DNA of 64,000 bases from an uncultured Oscillospiraceae bacterium (GCA_934573855.1 CAKTMF010000008.1:62001-126000), one strand, 5' to 3'. Shown: positions 42,323-51,376, counted from the first letter of the stretch. Numbers and translations: made by a program. Notes: a model not told the origin generated them from the sequence alone.

Positions 42323-42844
42323 TCATGGCTCACCGTAGAGAAGCTCGAACGTCTCGTAATGGTCGCCGGTGTAGTAGATAAGCCCGTCGTTTGAGAAAAC
42401 TATCCGCTCCGCCCCGCGCGAGGACCTGCCCAGCGTGCCGATGTCGCACTCGGTCCACCGGCGTCCGTCCCTGTCGGGCAGGAGACCCTCATAGTTGCCG
42501 AAGCGGCTGCCGCCGATGCATTTGCCGGGGAGGTATTTTTCGAGCGAGCCGCCGCTCCAGCCGGCCTCCTCGGCCTCCTTTTTCGTGACATAGTTGGAGG
42601 GGAGCCTGCCGTAGGTGTGTATGTAGAGCGCCACGTCCTCCTTGGAGTCGTAGACGCCGTCCTCGTCGATGGGCGCCTCTGAGGGAGTCTCCACGGCCGC
42701 GCCGCCGTCGGACAGCTCAAAAATCCCATCCGCCGCGCCGGACAGAGCGTCCTGCCGCTCCTCGCCCAGCATGCCGAACAGCGCCAGCGCCGCGAGGAGC
42801 AGCACGGCAAGGGTCAGTATCCCCGATCTCTTCATTTTCTTCAT
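42323..42844 (-). CDS. Secreted barnase-type guanyl-specific ribonuclease
   Basis: 173 residues from the ATG at 42844, preceded by AGGAGGT (the frame extends to 42886). A basic start plus hydrophobic segment (about 6-26) is a signal or anchor. After a short acidic linker, residues about 70-170 align with barnase: YIHTYGRLPSNYVTKKEA, GGSRFGNYEGLLP, WTECDIG, AERIVFSNDGLIYYTGDHYETF. The catalytic Glu132, Arg147 and His162 (barnase E73, R87, H102) are all present. No barstar-like inhibitor gene is in the window. It lies directly upstream of spo0A, separated by a terminator and four Spo0A boxes. Confidence 0.9.
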   Translation of the reverse strand: MKKMKRSGILTLAVLLLAALALFGMLGEERQDALSGAADGIFELSDGGAAVETPSEAPIDEDGVYDSKEDVALYIHTYGRLPSNYVTKKEAEEAGWSGGSLEKYLPGKCIGGSRFGNYEGLLPDRDGRRWTECDIGTLGRSSRGAERIVFSNDGLIYYTGDHYETFELLYGEP

Positions 42845-42924
42845 ATCAATAAATACCTCCTGCGGGAGTCGGGTAGATGATACCACGCTTCCGGGAGAAG
42901 TTCAATCAAAAAAGCCGCGCGGTA

Positions 42925-42954
42925 TTGACTTGACCGGCCGGAATGAAATATACT
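42925..42954 (+). promoter_or_regulatory. Promoter of the GtrII-like gene
   Basis: TTGACT (42925-42930) and TATACT (42949-42954) with an 18-bp spacer. Confidence 0.7.
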
Positions 42955-43006
42955 TGACGGCGCGGGCGGCCGGCGAAGCACGCGGCCCCGGCAGAAAGGA
43001 CACGCG

Positions 43007-44515
43007 ATGGAAAGAGACGGCAGCTCATATTTTGAAAAGGCGGTCTACGGCCTGCGCGGCGCGCTGGAGCGTTGGCGTGTGCCGTACTTCACGGCGATGG
43101 CGGCGGGGCTTTTGTCATATATGTTCGCCTTCACCAACAAGCTCGTGAACCATGACGAGATAACCTGTCTCTTCGGCAAGGGGATGGACGTCTCCTCCGG
43201 ACGCTGGGGACTTGTGTTGATACGGGCGATATTCCCGGACTATTCCATGCCGTGGCTGTACGGCGCGGTGAGTCTGGTGCTTCTCTCGGCGGCGATATGC
43301 CTCATGCTCAGCACGCTGAAAATAAGAAACAGGGTCGTTCAGGCGGTGCTTGCCGCGGTGGTGATCACCTTTCCGGCGCAGCTGGACACCTTCTGCTACA
43401 TGTTCGTCAGCAGTGCGTACGCCGCGGCGGTACTGCTCGCGGTGTTGCCGGCGTGGCTCTTTGCGCGGGAGACGAGAGGACGCTGGGTCGTCTGCCCGGC
43501 GCTGCTGGCGCTCTCCATGGGCATTTATCAGGCGTATCTTGCCCTGCCGGCGAGCCTCCTCGTGCTGCTGCTCATCAGACGCTGCATGGACGGGGACGAC
43601 TGCGCGGAGATATTCCGCGACGGCCTGCGGTATGTGGGCATGCTCGCGGCGTCGGCGGCAGCGTACTATGCCGTCATGCTGCTGTTCCTTGCCGTCTCCG
43701 GGGAGACGCTCAACAGCTACGCCGCCGGCGGACTCGGCGAGGGCGGGCTTATCCGCAGTCTCGTTCAGGCCTATGCCATCTTCCCGAGACTCCTTTTCCG
43801 GGGCTGGTTCGGCTATGTCACGGAGGGGCTGTCGCGGGCCATGCACTGCGTGTGCGTGTTCCTCGCGGCGATAGAGCTTCTGGCCGCGTTCATCACGATG
43901 AGGGAGCCGAAGCGCCGTGGACTGTTCGTGCTGCTGATTGCGCTGTTCCCGCTGAGCATAAGCTTTATTCATCTTATCTCCTCCACGGTCCATACGCTCG
44001 TGCTGTACGGCTTTGTTTGCGTGTACCTTCTCTTCGGCGTGCTTGCCGACGGACGGATAGACCCGCGCCGGAGCATCGAAAAGGATATACTCCTTACGGC
44101 CATGACGCTCATCACGCTCAGCAACGTGACGTTCGCAAATTCGATATATCTCAAGCAGTATCTCCAGTATGAAAACGCCATGGCGTTCTATACGGAGGTA
44201 GTGACGCAGATAAAGATGAATGAGGACTACGACCCGGGCTGCGCCGTCGCCGTGATCGGTGACGCCGGACTCACGCTCTATGACGAGGAGAGGATACCCG
44301 GAGGCTATCTCGCCGGGATGTCTCCGACGCTCGTGAACGTGTACAGCCGGGACGACTTCATGCGCTATTATGTCGGCTTTGACGTGGGCTACGCCACATA
44401 TCAGGAAAAGGCCGCCATCATGGAGACGGAGGAGTTTGCCTCCATGCCGTCCTATCCCTACAGCGGCTCGATACAGCGTATCGGGGACTATATGGTCGTA
44501 AAGCTGGGAGAGTAA
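43007..44515 (+). CDS. Polytopic membrane protein, glucosyltransferase GtrII-like
   Basis: 502 residues with about 11 hydrophobic helices. An early acidic loop (NKLVNHDEITCLFGKG, then GRWGL) fits the first extracytoplasmic loop of GtrII-family (GT-C) glucosyltransferases, which use polyprenyl-phosphate-linked sugar to decorate cell-surface glycans. A soluble C-terminal region of about 110 residues follows the last helix. The family assignment rests on topology and this loop, so it is moderate. AAAGGA precedes the ATG. It is monocistronic with its own promoter and terminator. Confidence 0.7.
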   Translation: MERDGSSYFEKAVYGLRGALERWRVPYFTAMAAGLLSYMFAFTNKLVNHDEITCLFGKGMDVSSGRWGLVLIRAIFPDYSMPWLYGAVSLVLLSAAICLMLSTLKIRNRVVQAVLAAVVITFPAQLDTFCYMFVSSAYAAAVLLAVLPAWLFARETRGRWVVCPALLALSMGIYQAYLALPASLLVLLLIRRCMDGDDCAEIFRDGLRYVGMLAASAAAYYAVMLLFLAVSGETLNSYAAGGLGEGGLIRSLVQAYAIFPRLLFRGWFGYVTEGLSRAMHCVCVFLAAIELLAAFITMREPKRRGLFVLLIALFPLSISFIHLISSTVHTLVLYGFVCVYLLFGVLADGRIDPRRSIEKDILLTAMTLITLSNVTFANSIYLKQYLQYENAMAFYTEVVTQIKMNEDYDPGCAVAVIGDAGLTLYDEERIPGGYLAGMSPTLVNVYSRDDFMRYYVGFDVGYATYQEKAAIMETEEFASMPSYPYSGSIQRIGDYMVVKLGE

Positions 44516-44562
44516 AAGGATACCCGCGTCGCAAGACTTTGGAACGTGTCCCTATATAATAT

Positions 44563-44590
44563 GCCTCCCTCGTCAGAGGGAGGCTTTTTA
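44563..44590 (+). terminator. Terminator of the GtrII-like gene
   Basis: An 8-bp stem (44563-44570 with 44577-44584) followed by TTTTTA. Confidence 0.8.
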
Positions 44591-44639
44591 TTCTCCAATA
44601 TGGCAATGCCCACAGCGCGGGAGGAGCAAGCCCCTCCCC

Positions 44640-44735
44640 TACGGCGGGACGGGAAGCGTAAAAAAGGCTTCCCCCTTGGGGAAGGCTCCCTCCGGCGGAG
44701 GGAGATGTCGGCGCAGCCGACAGAGGGAGGGGCGG
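44640..44735. repeat. Twin-hairpin intergenic repeat
   Basis: In the 300-bp gap 44516-44815 there is no gene. Two adjacent stem-loops, CTCCCTCC/GGAGGGAG (about 44686-44705) and TGTCGGC/GCCGACA (about 44706-44722), are followed by GAGGG. A further hairpin, GGCTTCCCC/GGGGAAGGC, lies just before. The architecture matches the repeat ends around the DUF559 gene at 58.6 kb. Confidence 0.6.
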
Positions 44736-44783
44736 AAAGCTGCCACAAAGTGGCTGAGGGGGGCAAAGCGGCCAAAACGGAAT

Positions 44784-44813
44784 AAAAGCGGGCGGCTGCA
44801 GCCGCCCGCTTTT
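44784..44813. terminator. Terminator, convergent side of the galactosidase operon
   Basis: A perfect inverted repeat AAAAGCGGGCGGCT... with A and T tails. It ends the alpha-galactosidase transcript arriving from the right. Confidence 0.8.
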
Positions 44814-44815
44814 GC

Positions 44816-46387
44816 TTACTCTATCTTCACACTGTACTGCCTGCCGTCAAGCTCATAGCCGACGGAGAGACCGTCGTCGGCGTTGACGGCGACGTTCTCC
44901 GCATTTCGGATACGAAGCAGCTCCTTATAGAACTCCCGCGTCTCCGCGCCGTAAAGCCCCATGTTGTCGGACGTCAGGAAAAGCCCGCCGAAGAGCGCGT
45001 TCACCACCGCGAGGGTGCGCTTCTGCTCCGAGGTGAGCTTTATGTTCTCGTCGCGCAGGAAGAACACGTCCGGGTCGCTCAGATACGCCCGGCCGTTGAG
45101 CTCACGGCGGAAAATGCTGTTGCCGATGGCCTGACGGGTGGAGACGCGCTCACGGTGTATCTGCCGCATGAGCCATGTGTCGTCCCAGTCGAGACCGACG
45201 TCGCAGCTTATCCGGCAGTAATCCACCAGACCGAAGGCCGGCATGACCGGCACGCCGCACCCGAGGATGAGCTTGTCGCCGCAGACACGGCGCAAAAACT
45301 CCATCGCGCGGATCATGCGGCCGGCGCGGCTCTCGCGCTCGGTCCCGAAGGGCGCGGCCCCGTAGAGAAAGTCCAGCTTGACGAGGTCGAACCCCCACTC
45401 GTCGAAAACGCGGCGGAAGCAGCGCTCAAGATAATTCATGCACTCGGGTTCGTCGATGTCGAGCGAGAAGAACCCGCCCCAGTTGCAGCCGCAGTACCAC
45501 TCGTCCCCGTCGTGCCGGAGGAGCCATTCGGGGTGTTCGCGCATTATGTCGGAGCTGCGCTGGCACACGAAGGGCGCGAGCCAGAGACCGGCCCTGAAGC
45601 CCTTTTCGTGTATGGCGTCGACGGCGGCCTTCATTCCGCGGGGGAATTTCTTCGTGTCGGCGTCCCAGTCGCCGACGGCGCGCTCCCAGCCGTCGTCTAT
45701 CTGGAAAAGGTCGCCGGGGGAGAGTACCTCTGCGCAGCCGGCGAGGTCGTCCATTATGCTCTTCTCGCTGATGTTCTGGTAGCGGTTGTACCAGCTCGAA
45801 TAGCCGGTGAGCTTTTCGGACGTGCGGGGCTTTACGCCCATCGCGGCGAACCAGCCGTCGAACACCTCGTCCTCGCCGCCCTCGGCAAAGTACAGGTCGA
45901 ACGCGTGGAACTCCCCGCCGCAGCGCACGCCCTCGCAGTCGCGCCGTATGTACAGCATGCCCCTGTTCGCGTCATAGCGAAGCATGGTGTAGCCCGGCCG
46001 CTCGTCGAGCGAGGCGATGAGCCTGAAGTGCCCGCCCAGCCGGAAATAGCACCAGCTCTCGCCGTGGGAGACGCCCTTTTTCTGCGGATAGTCCACGAAA
46101 TATTCGTCGCCGTAGCGGTCGAGACCGTAATGGCGCACGAGCGGCTTCGGCAGATGGCGCAGGCTGCGTATCCTGTCGTTCCTGTCAAGCTCCGGGCAGT
46201 ACGTCCAGGTCTGAAAGCCGTTCATGAATATCTTTTCCCCGCCGGAGAGCGAGAGCGGCAGCTCCGCCGTGACGGAGGCGAGCTTCCCGACAGGGAGAGA
46301 CTCGACTATGCGCACCTCGCCGCAAAGCCCGTCGCGGCTGCCCTTGACCTCGTATCCGTCCTCAAGGACGATCCTGTAATTTATCAT
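44816..46387 (-). CDS. Alpha-galactosidase, GH36-like
   Basis: 523 residues with clan GH-D features. The N-terminal beta-sandwich (about 1-180) includes FMNGFQTWTY. The TIM barrel begins near GYSSWYNRYQ and holds QIDDGWERAVGDW, the nucleophile Asp339 (LVKLDFLYGA) and the acid/base Asp396 (ISCDVG). It is shorter than the roughly 720-residue classical GH36 enzymes. It should release alpha-linked galactose from raffinose-type oligosaccharides or melibiose. The start overlaps the stop of the GH2 gene (ATGA), so the two are co-translated. No signal peptide is seen, so it is cytoplasmic. Confidence 0.88.
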   Translation of the reverse strand: MINYRIVLEDGYEVKGSRDGLCGEVRIVESLPVGKLASVTAELPLSLSGGEKIFMNGFQTWTYCPELDRNDRIRSLRHLPKPLVRHYGLDRYGDEYFVDYPQKKGVSHGESWCYFRLGGHFRLIASLDERPGYTMLRYDANRGMLYIRRDCEGVRCGGEFHAFDLYFAEGGEDEVFDGWFAAMGVKPRTSEKLTGYSSWYNRYQNISEKSIMDDLAGCAEVLSPGDLFQIDDGWERAVGDWDADTKKFPRGMKAAVDAIHEKGFRAGLWLAPFVCQRSSDIMREHPEWLLRHDGDEWYCGCNWGGFFSLDIDEPECMNYLERCFRRVFDEWGFDLVKLDFLYGAAPFGTERESRAGRMIRAMEFLRRVCGDKLILGCGVPVMPAFGLVDYCRISCDVGLDWDDTWLMRQIHRERVSTRQAIGNSIFRRELNGRAYLSDPDVFFLRDENIKLTSEQKRTLAVVNALFGGLFLTSDNMGLYGAETREFYKELLRIRNAENVAVNADDGLSVGYELDGRQYSVKIE

Positions 46388-48717
46388 TTCCGTACCTCCC
46401 GTATCTCAAATTCAAGTGTCACAGATCCCGTCTGCGCCGTGGAAACGGTGAGCCGCGCGCGGCCCGGACGGCCGAGAGTGCGGATATACGCGCCGCACAT
46501 GCCGCCCTCGGCGGTCACGACGTCCGGCCCGACAAGCTCCGCATCGCCGCTCACCTCAAGCCTCACCGGCAGCTGGGCGTAGACGGCGGTGCCGCCGTAC
46601 TCGTCCTTTATCCTTATGCGCACCGCCGCCATGTCGTAGGTGTCGCCCTCGGTGAGGACGGAGGAGCTGACCTCGGCCTCGATATGGAGCGCGCTGCCGG
46701 GGCAGAGGGTGCGGCTCATAACGGTCCTTCCGCCGCGCTTCGCGTCAAAGCGCCAGCGCGTGGCCTCGCCGCCCCAGTTGCTCACATACTTGCCGTAGAG
46801 CGCCACACCGTCCGCGAAGCTCAGCCCGTAGCGCAGCATGCACCAGCCCATCTTCGCGACGTCCTTCGGCGGCATGGCCGCGAGACCGTGCTTTGCCGCG
46901 GACATGAGGCACTGGCGCAGCAGCTCCGCCTTTCTGCCGGTGAAGCCCTCCTGCGTCTCAAGGAGGCGGCCGATGGTGTCGTCGGCCTTCATCGGGCCGT
47001 GCCGAAGCCCCTTCCACAGCGACGGGCGGAAGGAGGAGACGAAGCTGTCGTTCTTATAAAGCTCCACCTCATCCGCGTTTGTGAATATATATACATCGCC
47101 GATGTTGCCCGCGGGGTAGTCGCCGATGTCCATGGACGAGCCGATCTCCAGCACGTCGCGCCCCTCGCCCTGCGAGGCGTAGAGCGCGGCGGCGAGCTTC
47201 GGGTTGCGGAACGCGTCCATCACGCCGTGGTAGCACACCCTGTCGCCGGAGCCGAAGTCCTTGTGCGTGGGATAGTCGAACATGCACCAGCCGAACATGC
47301 CAGCGTGTTCGCCGCCGGCCATCGCCGCGTCAAGCACCCGCGCGTGGCGCAGGGCATGCTCCTGCCGCTTCTCCCAGCTGTCGAAGGACTTCGTCGGGAA
47401 CATGTGGCCGTTGCATTCGGATATGAGGAGCGCCTTGTTCATGTCGGGCGTGACCTTTTTCTTCGGCTTGCAGCCGGGGGTCGAGCCGTTGTGGGAGAAG
47501 TCGTTGTAGGCGTATACGTCCTCGAGGAGGCTGCTCTTTTCTATATATCTCACGCCGGAGGTGGCGCGGCTGGGGTCAAGCTCGTGCGCGGCGGCGTTGG
47601 TGCGCGCGTAGAGACCGTCGTCGTCCGCGCTCTCGTTTATCCTGACGCCCCAGAGAATTATGCTCGGGTGGTTTCGGTACTGCATGACCATCTCGCGTGT
47701 GTTCTCCACGGCCTGAGCCTTCCAGCTCTCGTCCCCGATGTGCTGCCAGCCGGGGATCTCAGTGAAAACGAGCAGACCGAGCCGGTCGCACTCGTCGATG
47801 AAATGACGGCTCTGGGGATAGTGGGAGGTGCGCACCGCGTTGCACTGAAGCTCCTCCTTGAGTATCCGCGCGTCCTCGCGCTGCAGGCTCTCCGGCGCGG
47901 CGTAGCCCACATACGGGTATGACTGATGGCGGTTGAGGCCCCGGAGAAAAAGCCTTTCCCCGTTGAGATAGAAGCCGTCCGCGCGAAACTCCGCCGTGCG
48001 GAAGCCGAAGCTGACGCGTGAAGCGTCCGAGACGCGCCCGCCGCTCACAAGGCTCACCTCGAGCGTATAGAGCCTCGGACTCCCGACGCTCCACGGCTCC
48101 GCGCCGGGAACGGTGAGTACGGTGTCCGCGCCCTCGCCTTCTGCAAGGCAGCGCGCGCCGTCGAGTACCCTCAGCCTGACCTCGCCCCCGCCGCGGACCG
48201 CAGTCCGGACCTCGGCCATGCCGGTCGCGGGAGTCACGACGTATACATCCTCTATATAGTCAGGCTCCTTTACATCCAGCCACGCCTCGCGGTACAGCCC
48301 GCCGTAGGTGAGATAGTCGATCACAAAGCCGAAGGGCGGCACCTCCGGGTTCTCCGTGCAGTCGAGCCGCACGGCGACGCTGTTCTCCCCGCCGGGGACG
48401 ACGAGCGCGCTTATATCCGCCGCGAACGCCGTGTAGCCGCAGCGGTGGGTGAGCAGCTCCGCGCCGTTTACGAACAGCGTGGCGATGTGCGCCGCGCCGT
48501 CAAAGCGTATAAAAATACGCTTTCCCGCATACGACGCCGGAATATCCAGCGCGCGCCGGTAGCCGCAGACCGTTTCGTAATGCTCCGGGAGCGCGTAATG
48601 GAGCGGGACCTCCCTGACCGTGTGGGGGAGGCGGACCGTTTCGTATTCGCCCGCGCCGAGCGGGAAATCGTCGGTCCAGCGCGGCGTGAACTCCCAGCCG
48701 CTGCAAAGACTTATCAT
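46384..48717 (-). CDS. Beta-galactosidase/beta-glucuronidase family, GH2
   Basis: 777 residues in the GH2 order: jelly-roll sugar-binding domain (about 1-155, with the RHCGYTAF segment), immunoglobulin-like domain (about 155-245), TIM barrel (about 246-560; FLRGLNRHQSYPYVG, VRTSHYPQS), and a C-terminal beta domain. Catalytic residues are Glu362 (ILWGVRINES, acid/base) and Glu434 (LLISECNG, nucleophile). The enzyme removes beta-linked galactose or a related sugar; it lacks a signal peptide. It heads a two-gene operon with the alpha-galactosidase. GGAGG is present before the ATG. No sugar transporter is adjacent. Confidence 0.88.
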   Translation of the reverse strand: MISLCSGWEFTPRWTDDFPLGAGEYETVRLPHTVREVPLHYALPEHYETVCGYRRALDIPASYAGKRIFIRFDGAAHIATLFVNGAELLTHRCGYTAFAADISALVVPGGENSVAVRLDCTENPEVPPFGFVIDYLTYGGLYREAWLDVKEPDYIEDVYVVTPATGMAEVRTAVRGGGEVRLRVLDGARCLAEGEGADTVLTVPGAEPWSVGSPRLYTLEVSLVSGGRVSDASRVSFGFRTAEFRADGFYLNGERLFLRGLNRHQSYPYVGYAAPESLQREDARILKEELQCNAVRTSHYPQSRHFIDECDRLGLLVFTEIPGWQHIGDESWKAQAVENTREMVMQYRNHPSIILWGVRINESADDDGLYARTNAAAHELDPSRATSGVRYIEKSSLLEDVYAYNDFSHNGSTPGCKPKKKVTPDMNKALLISECNGHMFPTKSFDSWEKRQEHALRHARVLDAAMAGGEHAGMFGWCMFDYPTHKDFGSGDRVCYHGVMDAFRNPKLAAALYASQGEGRDVLEIGSSMDIGDYPAGNIGDVYIFTNADEVELYKNDSFVSSFRPSLWKGLRHGPMKADDTIGRLLETQEGFTGRKAELLRQCLMSAAKHGLAAMPPKDVAKMGWCMLRYGLSFADGVALYGKYVSNWGGEATRWRFDAKRGGRTVMSRTLCPGSALHIEAEVSSSVLTEGDTYDMAAVRIRIKDEYGGTAVYAQLPVRLEVSGDAELVGPDVVTAEGGMCGAYIRTLGRPGRARLTVSTAQTGSVTLEFEIREVRK

Positions 48718-48776
48718 GGCGGTACCTCCGTAAATGAAATCATAGCAAAACCATAGGCATTAGGCCCTTTTATGAC

Positions 48777-48806
48777 ATTTTAACACACACTTGGAGCGGC
48801 AGGCAA
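48777..48806 (-). promoter_or_regulatory. Candidate promoter of the galactosidase operon
   Basis: On the minus strand, TTGCCT (48806-48801) and TAAAAT (48782-48777) with an 18-bp spacer, about 60 bp before the GH2 start. Confidence 0.5.
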
Positions 48807-48920
48807 GAGACTTTATTTTTTATTGATATCGGGCGAAAGCTGAATTTTTTTACAAAAAAAGCTGTGCCGCCTATTACAAAATTTATGCACATTAATTCAC
48901 AGAAAAAAGTTGTATTTCCC

Positions 48921-48949
48921 TTGCAAAGGCCAATTTCCTATGGTATAAT
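48921..48949 (+). promoter_or_regulatory. Promoter of the Opp-type operon
   Basis: TTGCAA (48921-48926) and a perfect TATAAT (48944-48949) with a 17-bp spacer, about 207 bp before the first gene. Confidence 0.85.
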
Positions 48950-48955
48950 TTCAAA

Positions 48956-49141
48956 AAGCTTAATTTTAAGCAAAACCACAGCAAATCGCTGAAGCGAGCC
49001 GGCGGAGCCTTTCCCGCCGCCCGCGGACATCACTTCGTTTATTGCATTGACTTCGGCAGATATCCCGTGTTTCCGCGCCTCTGGCGGATGGGGAGAGGGG
49101 ACGTCGGACGGAGGATATGTGATAATATAAATTTTTCCGAA
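48956..49141 (+). other. Long structured leader of the Opp-type operon
   Basis: About 200 nt of untranslated RNA. It contains a short GCTTA/TAAGC hairpin near its start, CGCT/AGCG, and a strong GC stem GGCGG/CCGCC at about 49000-49021. No ORF with a ribosome binding site is apparent. I do not recognise a known riboswitch. The rest of the 48718-49155 gap holds the two divergent promoters. Confidence 0.4.
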
Positions 49142-49155
49142 TAGGAGGACAAAAA

Positions 49156-51156
49156 ATGAAGAAATTCTTTGCACTGCTTCTTGCAGCGGCTATGGTCTTC
49201 AGCCTGGCAGCCTGCGGTCAGCCCGCAGCTCCCGCAGAGACCCCTGCCGAGGCCCCCGCAGAGACTCCCGCAGAAGCACCCAAGACCGTGAAGGAAGACG
49301 TCATCATCGGCACCTCTACCGAGGCTAACGGTGACTGGGCTTACGGCGCATTCACCAGCAGCATCAACGCCACCGACAACGATGTCCTGTTCCTCACCGA
49401 CGACTACGTTACCGTTACCTCCAACGAGGGCGGCGACTACGTTGTCAACGAGAGCATAGTCAAGAGCTATGAGCGCACCGAGGACGAAGACGGCAACGTC
49501 ACCTACACCTTCGTTATCAACGACGGTCTTGTCTTCAACAACGGCGACCCCGTCACCGCTGAGAACTTCCTCGCATGGAGCCTGTTCGTTCTGAGCCCCG
49601 CCGGCAAGGAAATGGGTACCATAGACACCAGCTACAACAAGATCCCCGGCGGCGTTGATTACAAGGACGGCAAAGTAAATTACCTTGCGGGTCTGCGTCT
49701 CATCGACGACCACAGCTTCTCCATGACCATCCTCAAGGAAGGCTATGACGGAAACTCCTACCTGCCCTACTACTACGACCTCGGCTATGCCGGAGCGCGC
49801 GCAGTCAACCTGACCTACTGGTTCGGCGAAGGCTGGCACGTTGCTGACGACGGCGAGGGCGCATACCTCGTCAACGACAACGGCCTTGAGTTCACCAAGG
49901 ACAACATCGCCGACACCTTCACCGCCGCTCAGTACGCGACCTCCGATCGCGTCACCGCCGGCCCCTACAACCTTGTCAGCTTCGACAAGTCCTCCAACCA
50001 GATCACCCTCGAGCTCAACCCCCTGTACGCAGGCGACTTCCAGGGACAGAAGCCCATTATCAAGAAGCTCGTCATCGTCAAGACCGAGGATGAGACCATC
50101 ATCGACACCATCGCCACCGGCGGTATCGACCTCTACTCCGGCATTGCTGACGGCGCACAGGTCAACGCTCTGCTCGACCTGATCGAGTCCGGCGCTGTTG
50201 ACTCCGACTACTGCCAGTACGACCGCGCAGGCTTCGGCTACTTCTCCTTCGCCTGCGACTTCGGCCCCACTCAGTTCACCGAGTTCCGTCAGGCAGTCGC
50301 AATGCTGCTCGACCGCAACGAGTTCGCGAACACCTTCTGCCAGGGCTGGGGCGGCGTCGTCCATGGTCCTTACTGCACCGCGTTCACCATGTACCATGAC
50401 TCCAAGGAGCTCCTCGCTGAGAAGCTCAACACCTACGACTACAACCCCGAAGGCGCGGTAGAGCTCCTCAAGCAGATCGGCTTCGTCTACAATGCAGACG
50501 GCACTGACTACGTTGACGGCAGCGGCCTGCTCCGTTACAAGGAGGTCTCCGAGGAAGAGGCCAAGTACTATGACGCGTTCAACGTCACCGTCAACGGCAA
50601 GATCCTCATGCCCGCAGTCATCAACTGGGCATCCTCCGAAGGCAACTCCGTCTCTGACCTGCTCTCCACCATGCTCGCAAACGGCGAAGGCGCCAAGCTC
50701 GCCGGCGTTGAGATCAAGCAGAACGTCATGACCTTCCCCGAGCTGCTCAACTACATGTACCGTCAGGACGCTTACGGCCTGGGCGGCGACTACTCCGTAC
50801 CCACCTACAACATGTTCAACCTGGCTACCGGCTGGAATGCAGGTGTTTACGACTTTGCCTACAACTGGACTACCGACCCCGCATACCTGGCTGACGGCTA
50901 CAACGAACTGCACCTCTACGACGAGCAGCTCGATAAGCTCTCCATGGATATGGTTTACGGCGTTGAGCCCGGCGACTACGACACCTTCCTCGATATGTGG
51001 CAGCAGTACGTTATCCGCTTCAACGAGCTCCTGCCTCAGGTGCCTCTGTACTCCAACATCTACGTCACCGTATACCCCAACTCCATCGTTGACTATCAGG
51101 AAGGCCCCTTCTGGAGCTACAGCCGCGCAATTCTGTACGCAGATTACGCCGCCTGA
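49156..51156 (+). CDS. Oligopeptide ABC transporter substrate-binding lipoprotein (OppA-like)
   Basis: A 666-residue SBP_bac_5 family protein. A lipoprotein signal with lipobox LAAC is followed by an Ala/Pro/Glu/Thr linker. The family core is visible in VTYTFVINDGLVFNNGDPVTAENFL, GPYNLVSFDKSSNQITLELNP and the C-terminal LPQVPLYSNIYVTVYP. Such proteins capture oligopeptides or related solutes for the permease encoded next. At 666 residues it is longer than a typical OppA (about 540). AGGAGG precedes the ATG. Codon use is strongly biased (GAC, GGC, AAG), suggesting high expression. Two terminator-like hairpins follow, before the permease genes. Confidence 0.92.
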   Translation: MKKFFALLLAAAMVFSLAACGQPAAPAETPAEAPAETPAEAPKTVKEDVIIGTSTEANGDWAYGAFTSSINATDNDVLFLTDDYVTVTSNEGGDYVVNESIVKSYERTEDEDGNVTYTFVINDGLVFNNGDPVTAENFLAWSLFVLSPAGKEMGTIDTSYNKIPGGVDYKDGKVNYLAGLRLIDDHSFSMTILKEGYDGNSYLPYYYDLGYAGARAVNLTYWFGEGWHVADDGEGAYLVNDNGLEFTKDNIADTFTAAQYATSDRVTAGPYNLVSFDKSSNQITLELNPLYAGDFQGQKPIIKKLVIVKTEDETIIDTIATGGIDLYSGIADGAQVNALLDLIESGAVDSDYCQYDRAGFGYFSFACDFGPTQFTEFRQAVAMLLDRNEFANTFCQGWGGVVHGPYCTAFTMYHDSKELLAEKLNTYDYNPEGAVELLKQIGFVYNADGTDYVDGSGLLRYKEVSEEEAKYYDAFNVTVNGKILMPAVINWASSEGNSVSDLLSTMLANGEGAKLAGVEIKQNVMTFPELLNYMYRQDAYGLGGDYSVPTYNMFNLATGWNAGVYDFAYNWTTDPAYLADGYNELHLYDEQLDKLSMDMVYGVEPGDYDTFLDMWQQYVIRFNELLPQVPLYSNIYVTVYPNSIVDYQEGPFWSYSRAILYADYAA

Positions 51157-51185
51157 TAATTTCAGGGTATAAGCAAAACATGGTT

Positions 51186-51224
51186 GAGAGGTCTCCCTTC
51201 AATGGGAGGGAGACCTCTCGTTTT
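51186..51224 (+). terminator. Attenuating terminator after the oppA-like gene
   Basis: A perfect 13-bp stem (51186-51198 with 51207-51219), 8-nt loop and GTTTT. Because the permease genes have no obvious strong promoter, partial read-through is likely and would keep binding protein in excess. Confidence 0.75.
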
Positions 51225-51261
51225 CAGTCTTACGGTGCGCCTCTTATGGCCGCAAAGGCAG

Positions 51262-51303
51262 AAAAAACTGCCCCGAAAGACGCCCCTGTCAGGACAGTTT
51301 TTT
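51262..51303 (+). terminator. Second attenuator-like hairpin before the permease genes
   Basis: AAAAAACTG (51262-51270) pairs with CAGTTTTTT (51295-51303). The arms extend outwards imperfectly (GCAAAG with CTTTGC). Confidence 0.55.
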
Positions 51304-51376
51304 CCGTCTTTGCGCTATCAGAGAAAAGAGAACATGCAGATGTGACATACGATTAAGGAACGGAGGCCGAAGAAGT

